From a virus, in IMG/VR virus record IMGVR_UViG_3300019124_000041, positions 1 through 47,182 of that record: 47,182 nucleotides of DNA; one strand, given 5' to 3'. The notes below the pieces were generated by a model, which worked only from the letters and a program-made list of their open reading frames with translations, did not search any database and was not told the origin of the DNA. A program made the translations under genes and the position numbers. Each line of letters starts with the position of its first letter. Positions within the stretch are counted from its first letter, which is position 1. Positions 37,302 through 45,224 of the stretch are shown here, in pieces.

Positions 37302-37925
37302 TCAACGTCCGGAGCGAACACGGTCTGCGTTTGCTAGCTCCTCTGCAATCCGTCGGAGAACTTCACGTTGGGCCTCTTCTGCAGCTACTTTCAACGATTC
37401 ACTCCCGCCTGAACAGAATGCCCCACTTGGACGGTCGCCTCTGCCACGCCCATCGAAGGTTTTTCCAAACACGCGACCATTCGGGCCATCGACTGCCACA
37501 GATACAGCCATTTCAACCTCTGTGGATATGTTCGCGCTCCAGAAGCCAGGCACAACCCGAAGGCGGGATTGCAACTGTTCGCCTCGGATCACAATCACAC
37601 CACGGGCTCCAGCGGCCTTTAACCTGTCTGCCGGAACAGGATCCGATACGTCCTCAACCCTCTCAAGGACATTCGGGAGCGTGTCTCTTACAGAGGCCGG
37701 GAACCCTTGAGTAAAATCGAGCGGGAAAGAGTGGGCAGAACAATTTATGTCTTCCGGTCGGACAGTTGTGTTGAGTCGATCCGCTTCAACATATAGCAGC
37801 CACTTACCGGGCACCTTATTGGAGTATGCGGTAACGACGTTTCTAGCCGGACTAGATACGGTTTGAGCTTGGTACGCGCATGCACCAAGCAAGAGCATTG
37901 CAGCCCCGACAATCAGTGTTTTCAT
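37302..37925 (-). CDS. Outer-membrane-type lipoprotein (cargo)
   Basis: 207 residues with a signal peptide and lipobox (MKTLIVGAAMLLLGAC, lipidated Cys16). The mature part is soluble, with a region VPADRLKAAGARGVIVIRGEQLQ and an acidic C-terminal helix. It converges on the CI gene, so it is expressed independently, likely in the lysogen. Such lipoproteins can block superinfecting phages or alter the surface, but there is no specific match. Confidence 0.75.
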   Translation of the reverse strand: MKTLIVGAAMLLLGACAYQAQTVSSPARNVVTAYSNKVPGKWLLYVEADRLNTTVRPEDINCSAHSFPLDFTQGFPASVRDTLPNVLERVEDVSDPVPADRLKAAGARGVIVIRGEQLQSRLRVVPGFWSANISTEVEMAVSVAVDGPNGRVFGKTFDGRGRGDRPSGAFCSGGSESLKVAAEEAQREVLRRIAEELANADRVRSGR

Positions 37926-37996
37926 AATCCCCCCTCAGAAGAGACAGATAAGACAGCATAGGCATTGTGTCCGCGCAATGTGTCGCGGCCTAAGAC

Positions 37997-38254
37997 TTAC
38001 GCCTGGGCCGGTCGTGTCATCCGCAAATGTGAGAACCAGCGTGGCCTAAGCGAGATGTTCCGCCCTGCCCCTTGCCGTGACCGGCAGTGCTTGCAGACGA
38101 GCTTGCTCCCGAGCTGATGGAAGCTCCTAAAGCCCTCCAGATCTAGCTCAAGCAGGTCACGCCGCTGGAAGCGCCTTGTCCGCCCGCAATCCTCGCAGAC
38201 GATATCCAGCGCCCTCGCCTGCCGTAGCTCACTGACATAATGCTTTGCGTCCAT
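37997..38254 (-). CDS. Small zinc-ribbon protein
   Basis: 85 residues with two CxxC pairs (IVCEDCGRTR at about 19-22 and VCKHCRSRQ at about 53-56), a classic zinc ribbon about 34 residues apart, and a basic C-terminus. It probably binds nucleic acid. Leftward orientation, so separate from the recombination operon. Confidence 0.65.
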   Translation of the reverse strand: MDAKHYVSELRQARALDIVCEDCGRTRRFQRRDLLELDLEGFRSFHQLGSKLVCKHCRSRQGAGRNISLRPRWFSHLRMTRPAQA

Positions 38255-38347
38255 TGCAATCTCATGTTCTGTTTATGTTCTCATGGTGGCGCGAGGTTAA
38301 TGAGGAGTCCAGATCGGCCTTCCATTTCCACAGGCTGCCCGTCACGT

Positions 38348-38427
38348 TGTGGATAAGAGGCGCAAAACAATTTCTGATTTTCTGAATTTTGCCGCTTGAC
38401 CATTTTCTGATTTTCCGAAATCATTAG
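38348..38427 (+). promoter_or_regulatory. Early rightward promoter region with CI operator copies and a DnaA box
   Basis: TGTGGATAA (38348-38356) is a perfect DnaA box. TTCTGATTTTCTGAATT (38372-38388) and TTCTGATTTTCCGAAAT (38405-38421) are copies of the operator at 36394. A -35 TTGACC (38396-38401) lies before the second copy, so the operator covers the spacer and -10. No gene is present between 38255 and 38453. Confidence 0.7.
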
Positions 38428-38453
38428 CTCATCACCTCACCGGAGATGAGCCC

Positions 38454-38564
38454 ATGCAGACCCTCCCCACCTTCACTCTTGAAGCTCTCCGCGATGGCTT
38501 TGCCGTCGTGTTCCTGATCGGCGTTGTTGCGCTCGGCTGTGTGGCTCTCGGTGGGGGCTACTGA
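38454..38564 (+). CDS. Small single-pass membrane protein
   Basis: 36 residues: a short polar N-terminus (MQTLPTFTLEALRDG) then a TM helix (FAVVFLIGVVALGCVALGGG). GGAG lies 8 bases before the ATG. First gene of the rightward operon; its stop is one base from the next ATG. Function unknown. Confidence 0.6.
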   Translation: MQTLPTFTLEALRDGFAVVFLIGVVALGCVALGGGY

Positions 38565-38565
38565 G

Positions 38566-38805
38566 ATGGCGGAGACGCTCAACCAAGCACTGGCGTCCTT
38601 GGGACTTACGACCCGCCCGAGCCGCTACTACGGCAAGAAGATCATCGTCGACGCCAGCGGTCTAGAACTCGGCCACTTCGATGCGTCCGAGGGATGGGAG
38701 CTTGTTAGCCGCCTCCGTACTGAGCGGCAAGCCGAATACCAGCGTCAAGCAGAAGACTACGCGATGCAGGAGCTGGAATACCTCCGCAATTCGGAGGCTG
38801 CCTAA
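38566..38805 (+). CDS. Small hypothetical protein of the recombination operon
   Basis: 79 residues from the ATG at 38566. It has a compact strand-rich start (GKKIIVDASGLELGHF) and a helical charged C-terminus (YQRQAEDYAMQELEYL). Its TAA shares a base with the next ATG. Function unknown. Confidence 0.6.
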   Translation: MAETLNQALASLGLTTRPSRYYGKKIIVDASGLELGHFDASEGWELVSRLRTERQAEYQRQAEDYAMQELEYLRNSEAA

Positions 38806-39044
38806 TGCGCCAGCGTACCATCAACTGGTCCGGCGCCCTGCGCGACATGCGCCGCTACCGCTCCCCTGAGCAGATGCTCATCCGCGAGATGCTGGCTGCG
38901 CTGAAGGCTGCCCAACCAGTCTTGGCAGAGGAAGCCGAACTGCGGGAGTCCGCCTGCATCCCCGAATACCTCGACCAGGCACAGAAGGCCCTCAGGGCTG
39001 TCGATGCCGCTATCACCAAAGCAGAGAGGCACACCAATGGGTGA
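38805..39044 (+). CDS. Small helical hypothetical protein
   Basis: 79 residues, helical and charged (LIREMLAALKAAQPVLAEEAEL). It overlaps its neighbours by 1 and 8 bases. No domain recognised. Confidence 0.6.
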   Translation: MRQRTINWSGALRDMRRYRSPEQMLIREMLAALKAAQPVLAEEAELRESACIPEYLDQAQKALRAVDAAITKAERHTNG

Positions 39045-39270
39045 GATCGTCCGCTTCCCTACTCGCCTTCGCCCCATTCAGCCGATCACCGCAGAGCAGG
39101 TTGAGATCCGAGACGCTCTGATCGTGACGATGGGCCCTCATTGCCGTCAGTGCGGCGACCATGGGGTGATCTTCTTCGATACGGCCTACGGTCCGAGCTA
39201 TCGCCCCTGCCCCTGCGGCGGAACGGGTGAGGATCGGATCGACCTGAACGACTTCGACGGAGCAGCGTGA
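39037..39270 (+). CDS. Zinc-ribbon-type small protein
   Basis: 77 residues from the ATG at 39037. It has CRQCG (about 40-44) and CPCGGTG (about 62-68), the latter like DnaJ-type zinc repeats. It probably binds nucleic acid or a partner protein. AGAGAGG precedes the start. Confidence 0.6.
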   Translation: MGEIVRFPTRLRPIQPITAEQVEIRDALIVTMGPHCRQCGDHGVIFFDTAYGPSYRPCPCGGTGEDRIDLNDFDGAA

Positions 39271-39386
39271 TGGGCACCTACAACACCATCATGGGCAGCG
39301 TCTTCGCTGTCATCCTGCTTGGCTCTGCCGCTTACGCTCTCGTGGTCTGCATGTGGCCTGTGAAGGCTGATCGGGAGGCGCGGTGA
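39270..39386 (+). CDS. Small single-pass membrane protein
   Basis: 38 residues with one TM segment (SVFAVILLGSAAYALVVCMW) and a short basic C-terminus. It is joined by one-base overlaps (TGATG) on both sides, which supports translation. Function unknown. Confidence 0.55.
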   Translation: MGTYNTIMGSVFAVILLGSAAYALVVCMWPVKADREAR

Positions 39387-39577
39387 TGCCCCGGTTCAGC
39401 AACGAAGAGCGTGGGCTCCTGATCGAGATTGCCGAGACGTTCGCCCGGACGAGCGACGACAAGAAGGTCCGAGGCCACCTGATCAGTGCTGCTCGCAAAC
39501 TGCGTCAGTCAGACGAGGCCATGACACGCCGCCATGCAGAAAAGCGGAGGGGCAGCCATGTCGTTCAGCAAGCCTGA
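39386..39577 (+). CDS. Small helical hypothetical protein
   Basis: 63 residues from the ATG at 39386 (PRFSNEERGLLIEIAETFA), helical and charged with a basic C-terminus. Joined by a one-base overlap to the upstream gene and overlapping the next by 20 bases. Unknown. Confidence 0.55.
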   Translation: MPRFSNEERGLLIEIAETFARTSDDKKVRGHLISAARKLRQSDEAMTRRHAEKRRGSHVVQQA

Positions 39578-39689
39578 CTGCCGCGCCTTCTCTCGCAAGG
39601 CTCAAAACCTTGCGCTGTTCTTCGTGGCGGCCGTGACCCTCACTGCCCTTGGCGTCCTGCTTCATTCCATCTGGGTTCTGCGTCCATGA
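39558..39689 (+). CDS. Small single-pass membrane protein
   Basis: 43 residues: a basic N-terminus (MSFSKPDCRAFSRKAQN) then a TM helix (LALFFVAAVTLTALGVLLHSIW). GGAGGGGC lies just before the start. Its stop overlaps the next ATG (ATGA). Third tiny membrane protein of this operon; function unknown. Confidence 0.55.
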   Translation: MSFSKPDCRAFSRKAQNLALFFVAAVTLTALGVLLHSIWVLRP

Positions 39690-39832
39690 AACAGGTCGTC
39701 ATCACTCCCCGCTGGCGAGGCCCTGAAACCAAACGGATCGCCCGCCGCAAGATCGAAACAACCTCCCGGCTCTGCAAGGAGCTGGGGCTGCCGAAACCGA
39801 TCCTGAAGCTCCCGAAGGACAAGCATCAATGA
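39686..39832 (+). CDS. Small basic protein
   Basis: 48 residues, very basic (RGPETKRIARRKIETTSR and a C-terminal LKLPKDKHQ). It might bind nucleic acid. Coupled by ATGA at both ends, to the preceding membrane protein and to the Gp157-like gene. Confidence 0.55.
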   Translation: MKQVVITPRWRGPETKRIARRKIETTSRLCKELGLPKPILKLPKDKHQ

Positions 39833-40338
39833 CCGATGCAGCGCAGAAAGCCATCAAAGACATCGAAGCTGCGAAGGTCCTGCGTGAGCAGATCGGGGCT
39901 TTGGCAGATGGAGATCCCGATTTCATCCGCGACACGCTGGAAGGCGAGATCGACTTTGAAGGCATAGTTCGCTCGCTGCTCGCCAGCATTGGCGAAGACG
40001 AAGCCATGGTTTCGGGTCTGAAAACCTACATGGAAGACCTGGCCGGGAGGCGAGACCGGATTGTCAACCGCATCGGCCTGAAGCGGTCACTCATTGCTGC
40101 CGCCCTTGAGATTTCTGACCGGCCGAAGATGGAGCTCGATGTCGGGACCATCAGTCTGACGAAGACCGCGCCCAAGGCGCTCGTTTCCGAAGAGGCGGAT
40201 ATCCCGGCTGAATTCTGGAAGCCACAGCCGCCGAAGCTCGACCTGAAAGCCCTTGCCGCCGCCCTGAAGGAAGGGCGCCACGTTCCAGGGGCGGCCCTCA
40301 GCAACGGCGGCGCGACCGTCACCATCCGCAGGAAGTAG
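39829..40338 (+). CDS. Siphovirus Gp157-like protein (recombination helper)
   Basis: 169 residues. The middle LKTYMEDLAGRRDRIVNRIGLKRSLIAAAL helix pair and the following ISDRPKMELDVGTISLTKTAPKALVSEEADIP..FWKPQPPKLD segment define the Gp157 family, found next to phage single-strand annealing proteins. It probably assists Bet. The last strand is basic. Followed 3 bases later by bet. Confidence 0.85.
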   Translation: MTDAAQKAIKDIEAAKVLREQIGALADGDPDFIRDTLEGEIDFEGIVRSLLASIGEDEAMVSGLKTYMEDLAGRRDRIVNRIGLKRSLIAAALEISDRPKMELDVGTISLTKTAPKALVSEEADIPAEFWKPQPPKLDLKALAAALKEGRHVPGAALSNGGATVTIRRK

Positions 40339-40341
40339 CCC

Positions 40342-41289
40342 ATGAATACCGCCGTCGCTCTCCGTTCCTCCGGCGCAGCCGCAACCTATGATGCTCGTAC
40401 GCTCTCTCTGATCAAGCGCACGGTCGCCGCTGACTGCAATGAGGATGAGTTCAATCTCTTCATCCATACGGCCCGTCATCTCGGCCTGGATCCCCTGCGC
40501 CGCCAGATCTATGCCTTCGTCTTCTCCAAGGACAAGCCGGAGAAGCGGCGCATGTCCATCATCACAGCCATCGACGGTTTCCGAGCCATTGCTGAGCGCA
40601 CGGGCAACTATCGTCCTGACGAGGAAGAAGCCACCTTTGAAGTCGATCCGTCCCTGAAGGGACCGAATAATCCGGCTGGGCTCGTGAAGGCGACTATCCG
40701 GGTCTTCAAGTATTCCCATGGAGAATGGCACAAGGTGACCGCCTCGGCCCATTGGGACGAATATGCGCCTATTCGTGAGGAGTGGGCCTACGATCAGGAA
40801 GCGGGGAAGCGCAGGCCAACGGGTCGGATGGAGCTCGACACATCTGGCAACTGGGGGAAGATGCCCCGCCTGATGCTGGCGAAGGTGGCCGAGGCACTTG
40901 CTTTGCGCAAGGCGTGGCCCGACGCGTTCGCGAACGTCTATGCCCATGAAGAGATCGACCGCAGTAGGGTCGTTGACCTTCTGCCGGCAGAGGCAGCCGC
41001 TGAAGGCGCCGCGGAAGAGCGGCTGGAGCGTATTGGTGGCGGCAACACCATCCTGATCGATTGGATGGACAACCAGCCACTGGCCGCCGTGCCGGTCGGG
41101 CAGCTCGCAGACAAAGTGATGGCCTTCATTCGGGAGAACAAGGAAGAGCCCTCAACCATCGGCGTCTGGGCTGACCGGAATCGGTTTGCTCTTCGCGAAT
41201 TCTGGGCTCGCGCTCCTGGCGATGCGCTGGAGATCAAGCGGGAGATCGAAAAGGCAACCGCCAGCCTCAACTCTGACATCGGGGGCTGA
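40342..41289 (+). CDS. bet: Phage recombination protein Bet (RecT/Beta family)
   Basis: 315 residues. The Bet pattern is clear: CNEDEFNLFIHTARHLGLDPLRRQIYAF near residue 35, then MSIITAIDGFRAIAERTGNYRPD, then WGKMPRLMLAKVAEALALRKAWP. It anneals single strands during replication-linked recombination. The C-terminal 100 residues are an extension. No separate exonuclease was seen in the window, so it may depend on host enzymes or on the neighbouring unassigned genes. Confidence 0.92.
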   Translation: MNTAVALRSSGAAATYDARTLSLIKRTVAADCNEDEFNLFIHTARHLGLDPLRRQIYAFVFSKDKPEKRRMSIITAIDGFRAIAERTGNYRPDEEEATFEVDPSLKGPNNPAGLVKATIRVFKYSHGEWHKVTASAHWDEYAPIREEWAYDQEAGKRRPTGRMELDTSGNWGKMPRLMLAKVAEALALRKAWPDAFANVYAHEEIDRSRVVDLLPAEAAAEGAAEERLERIGGGNTILIDWMDNQPLAAVPVGQLADKVMAFIRENKEEPSTIGVWADRNRFALREFWARAPGDALEIKREIEKATASLNSDIGG

Positions 41290-41291
41290 GC

Positions 41292-41807
41292 ATGACCACG
41301 GCTCCGATCCTCTACACCTGGGACGGCGATACGATGGTCCCGCTCCCGCGCTTCAAGGCAGAGTGCGACAGCTCCTTCGTGGTTGGCGAGAAGTACCGCC
41401 TCGTCGTCCATGAGGATCGCTCTATCGCCAGCCATAACCATGAGTTTGCCTTCGTAGCTGAGGCTTGGGCTCAACTCCCTGAGCACCTGACGGAACAGTT
41501 CAGGACGCCGGAGCACCTGCGCAAGCGGGCTCTCATCGAAGCTGGGTACTTCAACCAGCAGGAAGTCGATGCCGGGAGCCATGCCGCCGCGCTGCGGGTC
41601 GCTAACTTCATCGCCGCCATGGACGAATACTCAGTGGTGGTCGTGCGAGGCCCTATCGTGGTCGTGCGGAAGCCTAAGAGCCAGTCCCGCCGCGCCATGG
41701 GCAAAGAGGAGTTTCAGCAGAGCAAGCAGGCTGTTCTTGAGATCGTCGCCAACATGATCGGCGTTCAGCCTGAGGCGCTGACGCGGAATGTTGGGAGGGC
41801 AGCATGA
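41292..41807 (+). CDS. Conserved phage protein next to Bet
   Basis: 171 residues. It has a recognisable conserved set: FVVGEKYRLVVHEDRSIASHNHEFAFVAEAWAQLP, LRKRALIEAGYF, MDEYSVVVV and a QSRRAMGKEEFQQSKQAVLEIVANMIG end. The same pattern is common in alphaproteobacterial phages beside recombination genes, but I know no function. His and Glu residues cluster (HNHEF), so an enzyme is possible. Confidence 0.7.
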   Translation: MTTAPILYTWDGDTMVPLPRFKAECDSSFVVGEKYRLVVHEDRSIASHNHEFAFVAEAWAQLPEHLTEQFRTPEHLRKRALIEAGYFNQQEVDAGSHAAALRVANFIAAMDEYSVVVVRGPIVVVRKPKSQSRRAMGKEEFQQSKQAVLEIVANMIGVQPEALTRNVGRAA

Positions 41808-42181
41808 CAGAAGATGTCGGCACCACCCGCCGCAAAGTCCTAACCCCTGCGCAACGCCTCGCCATGTTCGAGCGCCACAATGGTATCTGCTGCATCTGCG
41901 GGAAGAAGATCACGGCCCGCCACAAGTGGATTGATGAGCACCTCATCCCGCTCGGGCTCGGCGGGACGAACGATCCCTCTAATCGAGGGCCAGCGCATGA
42001 CTTTTGCGCCGATGCGAAGACGCATGGCAAGGACGGCGACCTCGCCCGGATCGCGAAGGCTAAGCGCGTGAAGATGCGCCACCTGGGCATCCGGCGACGC
42101 AAAGGGCCGCCAATCCCCGGCAGCAAGGACTCGCCCTGGAAGCGCAAGCTCGATGGCACGCTTGTTCGCAGAACCAAGTGA
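41804..42181 (+). CDS. HNH endonuclease (recombination operon)
   Basis: 125 residues. HNH core: CCICGKKI, then WIDEHLIPLGLGGTNDPSN and then HDFCADAKTH, with metal-binding Cys and the His pairs in place. The C-terminus is basic. Coupled by a 4-base overlap to the preceding gene. It may process recombination intermediates or be a selfish nuclease. Confidence 0.82.
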   Translation: MTEDVGTTRRKVLTPAQRLAMFERHNGICCICGKKITARHKWIDEHLIPLGLGGTNDPSNRGPAHDFCADAKTHGKDGDLARIAKAKRVKMRHLGIRRRKGPPIPGSKDSPWKRKLDGTLVRRTK

Positions 42182-42221
42182 AGCCCCGCCCCCTCTATCG
42201 CCAAGCCTCCTAGGACAGAAC

Positions 42222-42710
42222 ATGACAGAGCTAGTGAAACGACTGATTGAGTTGAGAGAGAAGGCAAGAGCCCTCAGCGCGTCGGAATTTTGGTTGGATA
42301 ACAACCATCCTTGGCGGATCATGGCAACGCGTGGCGGGTCACACTATGCGGTCGCAGAACAACATCCCGAAAGCGCACCCGGCGACGGTGAATGGCGCGA
42401 CGGCAAGACGATCTGTGATGCGCTGAACGAGCTTCTGGCCATCAGGACTGAGATCAACACGATCATCGCCGCCCTATCGACTCCAGGGGGAGAGTGGAAG
42501 CCTATCGAGACGGCTCCGAAGGATGCCACCGCAATTCTCGGCTTCCAGGCGACGCCGGGTGATCACGAAAACCGCATGGCTGTGTGCTGGCGCTATGGGA
42601 AGCCTGAAACCCCGCTCTGGATGGGCGAAGGTGGCTTGATGCCTACGCATTGGATGCCCTTGCCTAAACCGCCCGCTTCTCCTCTCTCCAAGGAGAACGA
42701 GCATGGGTAA
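42222..42710 (+). CDS. DUF551-like domain protein
   Basis: 162 residues from the ATG at 42222. The N-terminal half is unrecognised; the C-terminal has WKPIETAPKDATAILGFQ, a central W and then PTHWMPLPKPP, the DUF551 signature seen in many phage accessory genes. Function unknown. The ATG at 42153 would run through the HNH gene end and is not used. Confidence 0.75.
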   Translation: MTELVKRLIELREKARALSASEFWLDNNHPWRIMATRGGSHYAVAEQHPESAPGDGEWRDGKTICDALNELLAIRTEINTIIAALSTPGGEWKPIETAPKDATAILGFQATPGDHENRMAVCWRYGKPETPLWMGEGGLMPTHWMPLPKPPASPLSKENEHG

Positions 42711-43062
42711 GCATATGCCGGGACCGTGGAAGGTTGGATACAACGCCATGGATGTTGTCGCCCCTAGCCTTAAGGGCGGGGATGCGAAGGTCTGCGATAT
42801 TCGCGGATGGGGCTATCTCACCGGCAAGGGCCATGGCGCTCTTGGGATGTCGGAAGCTGAGGCCATCGCCATCCAGGAAGCCAACGCCCGCCTGATCGCC
42901 GCCGCTCCCGAGATGTTGGAGGCGTTGAAACTCGCCTACGCAACACTGACGGGCGAAGACGCCTGCAATATCGTGCCGATCCTCGGTAGCGACAACCCGC
43001 ATGAGCACACGGCTGGCCTTGTTCAAGCCATCATCGCCAAAGCAGAGGGCTCCCATGTCTAA
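42703..43062 (+). CDS. Conserved phage accessory protein
   Basis: 119 residues. It follows the well-known phage layout: HMPGPWKVGYNAMDVV at the start, EAIAIQEANARLIAAAPEMLEALKLA in the middle. Seen in many prophages, role unknown. It overlaps the DUF551 gene by 8 bases. Confidence 0.7.
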   Translation: MGKHMPGPWKVGYNAMDVVAPSLKGGDAKVCDIRGWGYLTGKGHGALGMSEAEAIAIQEANARLIAAAPEMLEALKLAYATLTGEDACNIVPILGSDNPHEHTAGLVQAIIAKAEGSHV

Positions 43063-43333
43063 CCCACACAAAGCCCCTGAGAGCGGGGGAGAGATGAAAC
43101 AGGGCTCATTCGATGGCGATGGCTACTGGCTCGACTGCATCAGGCGATCGGGCAGTAATTCCGCTGCTTCTGGGTGGCAGGACATTGCCGACTTCCTCCA
43201 GTCGGGCCGCGCTGATGATCGCACCCTCAGCGGCATGATGTGTGCCCTGCGCGCCCTGTCGCAAGAGGCTCAACGCCAACTCAGCGAACGCCGCGAGGCT
43301 CAGCGGCTTGCACGTTATCGGGGGCGCCAATGA
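43055..43333 (+). CDS. Small hypothetical phage protein
   Basis: 92 residues from the ATG at 43055, with a central helical part (SGWQDIADFLQSGRADDRTLSGMM) and an Arg-rich C-terminal helix (QLSERREAQRLARYRGRQ). It overlaps its neighbours by 8 and 4 bases. Unknown. Confidence 0.6.
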   Translation: MSNPHKAPESGGEMKQGSFDGDGYWLDCIRRSGSNSAASGWQDIADFLQSGRADDRTLSGMMCALRALSQEAQRQLSERREAQRLARYRGRQ

Positions 43334-43551
43334 AATGCATTCACTTGGCAGAGACGCCGGGCTGGCGCCCTGAGGAAGACGGCTCCGAAACCGAGATCGT
43401 CGGACATCTCTGCAATTGGGCCGACGCGCACCCCGAGCGGCTCCTCAATATGCCCCGCTGGCTTTCAACATGGGCTCTCTCAGGAGGCCCTAACTTCAAT
43501 CCCATTAAGCACTGTCAGGGATGCCCAGGGTATGACCGTGAACGAGACTAA
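43330..43551 (+). CDS. Small Cys/His-containing protein
   Basis: 73 residues. MKCIHLAETPGW at the start and HCQGCPGY at the end could together bind a metal. The middle is helical (CNWADAHPERLLNMPRWL). Overlaps the next start by 20 bases. Unknown. Confidence 0.55.
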   Translation: MKCIHLAETPGWRPEEDGSETEIVGHLCNWADAHPERLLNMPRWLSTWALSGGPNFNPIKHCQGCPGYDRERD

Positions 43552-44503
43552 GCATTATATGACGAGGCACAGCGCGGCGTCAGCCGAGACGCCCCTCTCT
43601 CCCCCTCCAGCAGAGACAAGCAGAGGGGAGCCGGTGAAACGTCTTTTAGACGCGGTGCATGCCCTTCTGGATGACGGCGAGCTAAGGCTGCGTCAACGGT
43701 ATGGCTTTGCATCCAAATCGCTAAACGAACTCTATGAAGCGGTTGCTTCTATGGATGCTGCCTCGCCTCCCCCCACCGTCACCGAGGACTATGCAGGGCT
43801 GATCGAGGAGCTTCAGCAGCCGCATGAGTGGGGCTACCGCGATCCGGTCGAGGGAGGGTTCATTGCTGATGACCGTCCGTTCAAAGCCGCCCAAGCCCTC
43901 CGCACCCTCCAGCAGGAGAATCCACTGCTACGCGAGGCATGGGAGCCTTCTGCATCGGAAGCCATCGAAATCGCCACCCTCCGGCAGAAGAACAAGGAAC
44001 TGGAGGAGGAGCGGGACAGGCTCAAGAGCCTATGCACAGAGGGAATGTGGGAGACAGTCGAAAGTGAACAGGGTTGGAAACGCCGCGCTCTCGCCGCCGA
44101 AGCCGCCCTCACCGCCTCCCAAGCAGAAGCCGAAAGGCTCAGGGGTGAGGTGGAGCGGTTGAAAGAGGAACACCTGCTCGGCACGGCATTCGCCAGGGTC
44201 GCAGAGTTGGAGGACGAGAACGCCACTCTCAGCAAGGCGCTGGAACCGTTCTCTGAGGCCGCAGATCACTACTCCGGCGAACAAGATGACGATGAGCATG
44301 TCGATAACGACAGCATCATCACCGTGGGCCACCTACGGGACGCCCGCGCCGCCCTGTCAAAGAAGCCCGCCGCTGAAGAGGGCTTGGCGAATGCGTCCTG
44401 CACCCTTCGCGAGCAGGGCAAGGCATATCCCCGCACATGCAGAGTCTGCGGGCTCGGTCCCTGTCGCAAGCCCGCCGCTGAAGAGGAGAAGACCCATGAC
44501 TGA
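43532..44503 (+). CDS. Ea22-like coiled-coil protein
   Basis: 323 residues. The middle contains a long coiled coil (ATLRQKNKELEEERDRLKSL and AEAALTASQAEAERLRGEV), flanked by acidic and Pro-rich segments. The C-terminus has a Cys cluster (TCRVCGLGPCRK). This layout matches Ea22-type accessory proteins, which are mosaic and of unknown role. The start is uncertain: ATG at 43532 or 43559. Confidence 0.6.
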   Translation: MTVNETKHYMTRHSAASAETPLSPPPAETSRGEPVKRLLDAVHALLDDGELRLRQRYGFASKSLNELYEAVASMDAASPPPTVTEDYAGLIEELQQPHEWGYRDPVEGGFIADDRPFKAAQALRTLQQENPLLREAWEPSASEAIEIATLRQKNKELEEERDRLKSLCTEGMWETVESEQGWKRRALAAEAALTASQAEAERLRGEVERLKEEHLLGTAFARVAELEDENATLSKALEPFSEAADHYSGEQDDDEHVDNDSIITVGHLRDARAALSKKPAAEEGLANASCTLREQGKAYPRTCRVCGLGPCRKPAAEEEKTHD

Positions 44504-44747
44504 AGCCATTTTTCATGATTCCGCCGACGAACTCACAAAGGAAGAGTTCTGCATCCGGTTCAAGGCATACATGCTGTCCGTAGTCGGTGAGAAGGACGCC
44601 AACGGCGACAGCGTTGCCGAGTATGCGGACGAGACCGCGCCGACCTATTGGGATGATCCCGAACAGCGCAAGTGGGGACCAGAGGGATGCGCCCAAGCGG
44701 ATCTTGATGAATGGGAGTCTGCCGCTGAAGAGGGAGAGCAGGCATGA
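44496..44747 (+). CDS. Small acidic hypothetical protein
   Basis: 83 residues, strongly acidic (about a quarter Asp/Glu), for example HDSADELTKEEFCIRFKAYM. Acidic phage proteins may mimic DNA, but nothing more specific is seen. Overlaps neighbours by 8 and 4 bases. Confidence 0.55.
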   Translation: MTEAIFHDSADELTKEEFCIRFKAYMLSVVGEKDANGDSVAEYADETAPTYWDDPEQRKWGPEGCAQADLDEWESAAEEGEQA

Positions 44748-45040
44748 GCAAGCCGCGCGCCATGGTTTGCCCCGACTGCAACGGGACCGGCGAAAATACG
44801 GAAACGTTCTGCTTCGCCATCCCATGCGCGTGCTGCGCCGGGACGGGGCATGTGACCGCCGAACGGCTGCGGGGCCGCGCCAACTTCATCGAATGCATCG
44901 GCGACGGCGGATATGTCTGCGGGGATCTCGATCACGACGACATGCTGCAATACCGCGTCGAGGCCGCCGAGCTTCGCCGGTTAGCCGAAGGACTGGAAAC
45001 AAGAGCCGCTCTCTCAAGGAAGGATCACAGGGATGAGTAA
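44744..45040 (+). CDS. DnaJ-type zinc-finger-like small protein
   Basis: 98 residues. CPDCNGTGE and CACCAGTGHV are two CxxCxGTG zinc motifs at about 9 and 28, as in the DnaJ central domain. The rest is helical. Function unknown; perhaps a chaperone adaptor. Coupled by ATGA to the upstream gene. Confidence 0.65.
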   Translation: MSKPRAMVCPDCNGTGENTETFCFAIPCACCAGTGHVTAERLRGRANFIECIGDGGYVCGDLDHDDMLQYRVEAAELRRLAEGLETRAALSRKDHRDE

Positions 45041-45224
45041 AGTTGCCATGCCGAAGGAAGCCATTGAGGCGAAGCCAGAAATCCAGTGGAAGCATATCGA
45101 CGGCCCGCTGATGCATTGGGCAGGACAGATGCATTGGCTCACGTGGGGCGAGCGTTTCATGCTGTGGCTGCGAATGACCACACCAGAGGTTATCGCCTTC
45201 CAGCGATTTGGGAGGCGCCCATGA
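45033..45224 (+). CDS. Small Trp/His/Met-rich protein
   Basis: 63 residues, notable for Trp (4), Met (7) and His (3): WKHIDGPLMHWAGQMHWLTW. No domain known. Coupled by overlaps on both sides (8 and 4 bases). Confidence 0.5.
   Translation: MSKVAMPKEAIEAKPEIQWKHIDGPLMHWAGQMHWLTWGERFMLWLRMTTPEVIAFQRFGRRP

Noticed and set aside
37213-37305. Leftward 30-residue TTG-start frame overlapping the lipoprotein stop and the CI stop
   Set aside because: Too short, non-ATG start and no ribosome-binding site, although the peptide looks fairly protein-like.
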